Position numbers and translations under genes: made by a program. Shown here one piece after another: positions 63,932-64,000 of a stretch of 64,000 bases of DNA. The notes under the pieces were generated by a model. It was not told the DNA's origin. It did not search any database and worked only from the letters and a program-made list of their open reading frames with translations. Origin of the DNA: Chitinophaga niabensis (GTDB taxonomy: Bacteria > Bacteroidota > Bacteroidia > Chitinophagales > Chitinophagaceae); assembly GCF_039545795.1 (NCBI RefSeq), contig NZ_CP154260.1, forward strand, positions 2,733,001 to 2,797,000, given 5' to 3'. Positions within the stretch are counted from its first letter, which is position 1. Each line of letters begins with the position of its first letter.

Positions 63932-64000
63932 ATGAACTTTAGTAACAAAACAGCCATCGTAACTGGAGCGGGCCAGGGGATTGGATTTGAGATCTGCCGG
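63932..64000 (+). CDS. Short-chain dehydrogenase/reductase, 5' end only
   Basis: Twenty-three codons remain before the window ends: 'MNFSNKTAIVTGAGQGIGFE' plus three residues. The TGxxxGIG motif binds NAD(P) and the spacing is classic SDR. It begins 11 bases after the dehydratase stop, probably in the same operon, acting on the sugar or sugar-acid precursor. Confidence 0.85.
   Translation, partial: MNFSNKTAIVTGAGQGIGFEICR

Overview
The window looks like a Bacteroidota chromosome, most likely Chitinophagaceae and close to Chitinophaga. The evidence is a SusC/SusD pair, a type IX secretion (CHU_C) sorting domain, clustered LytS/LytR-type, HxlR and DUF4260/DUF4397/DUF3347 genes, no Shine-Dalgarno sequences, and promoters of the Bacteroidota type (TTTG-N19-TAnnTTTG). 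No phage, insertion sequence, CRISPR array or rRNA was seen. The genus is an inference; no database search was possible.

Layout. 0-7.3 kb: a partial SnoaL-like secreted protein, a LytS-type kinase with a LytTR response regulator, and an HAE1-type RND pump with its lipoprotein adaptor. 7.4-8.7 kb: a divergent NAD(P)H-quinone oxidoreductase/HxlR redox pair and a tRNA-Arg. 8.7-15.8 kb: housekeeping genes (rlmH, rhomboid protease, tilS, TPR protein, etfBA, bifunctional nuclease, ispE, rplT, rpmI). 16.3-34.4 kb: one giant gene of 6045 codons for a secreted T9SS cargo, with about 52 tandem 82-residue, four-cysteine repeats. 34.4-34.9 kb: a non-coding stretch with terminators on both strands and a candidate small RNA. 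34.9-38.0 kb: DUF4260, serA and a beta-lactamase-fold lipoprotein. 38.2-47.0 kb: a minus-strand metal-efflux cluster (CDF exporter, response regulator, sensor kinase, CzcC, CzcB, CzcA, small Lys/His-rich exported peptide). 47.4-53.0 kb: SusC, SusD and a DUF4397 lipoprotein. 53.0-64 kb: a HEAT-like protein, infC, thrS, an uncharacterised propeller-like protein, a SMUG2-like DNA glycosylase, a DUF3347 lipoprotein, an ABC-F ATPase, a secreted SH3-like protein, an AraC regulator remnant, an IlvD/Edd sugar-acid dehydratase and the start of an SDR gene.

How the parts fit. thrS-infC and rpmI-rplT normally form one cluster. Here they lie on the same strand in the canonical order, but about 38 kb apart. 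The giant adhesin-like gene, the metal-efflux cluster and the Sus-like locus fill the gap, so the block reads like accessory material inserted into, or rearranged within, a conserved translation operon. The metal cluster is self-contained: sensing, transcriptional control, inner-membrane export and envelope-spanning export. The dehydratase and SDR at the right edge probably begin a sugar-acid catabolic operon whose AraC regulator has decayed.

The most unusual items are the giant repeat protein, with its internal duplication at exactly 13 repeat units (3198 bp), the candidate RNA at 34.55-34.64 kb, the four 11-bp direct repeats ahead of czcC, and two families of intergenic repeats (14.95-15.15 kb and 53.57-53.80 kb).
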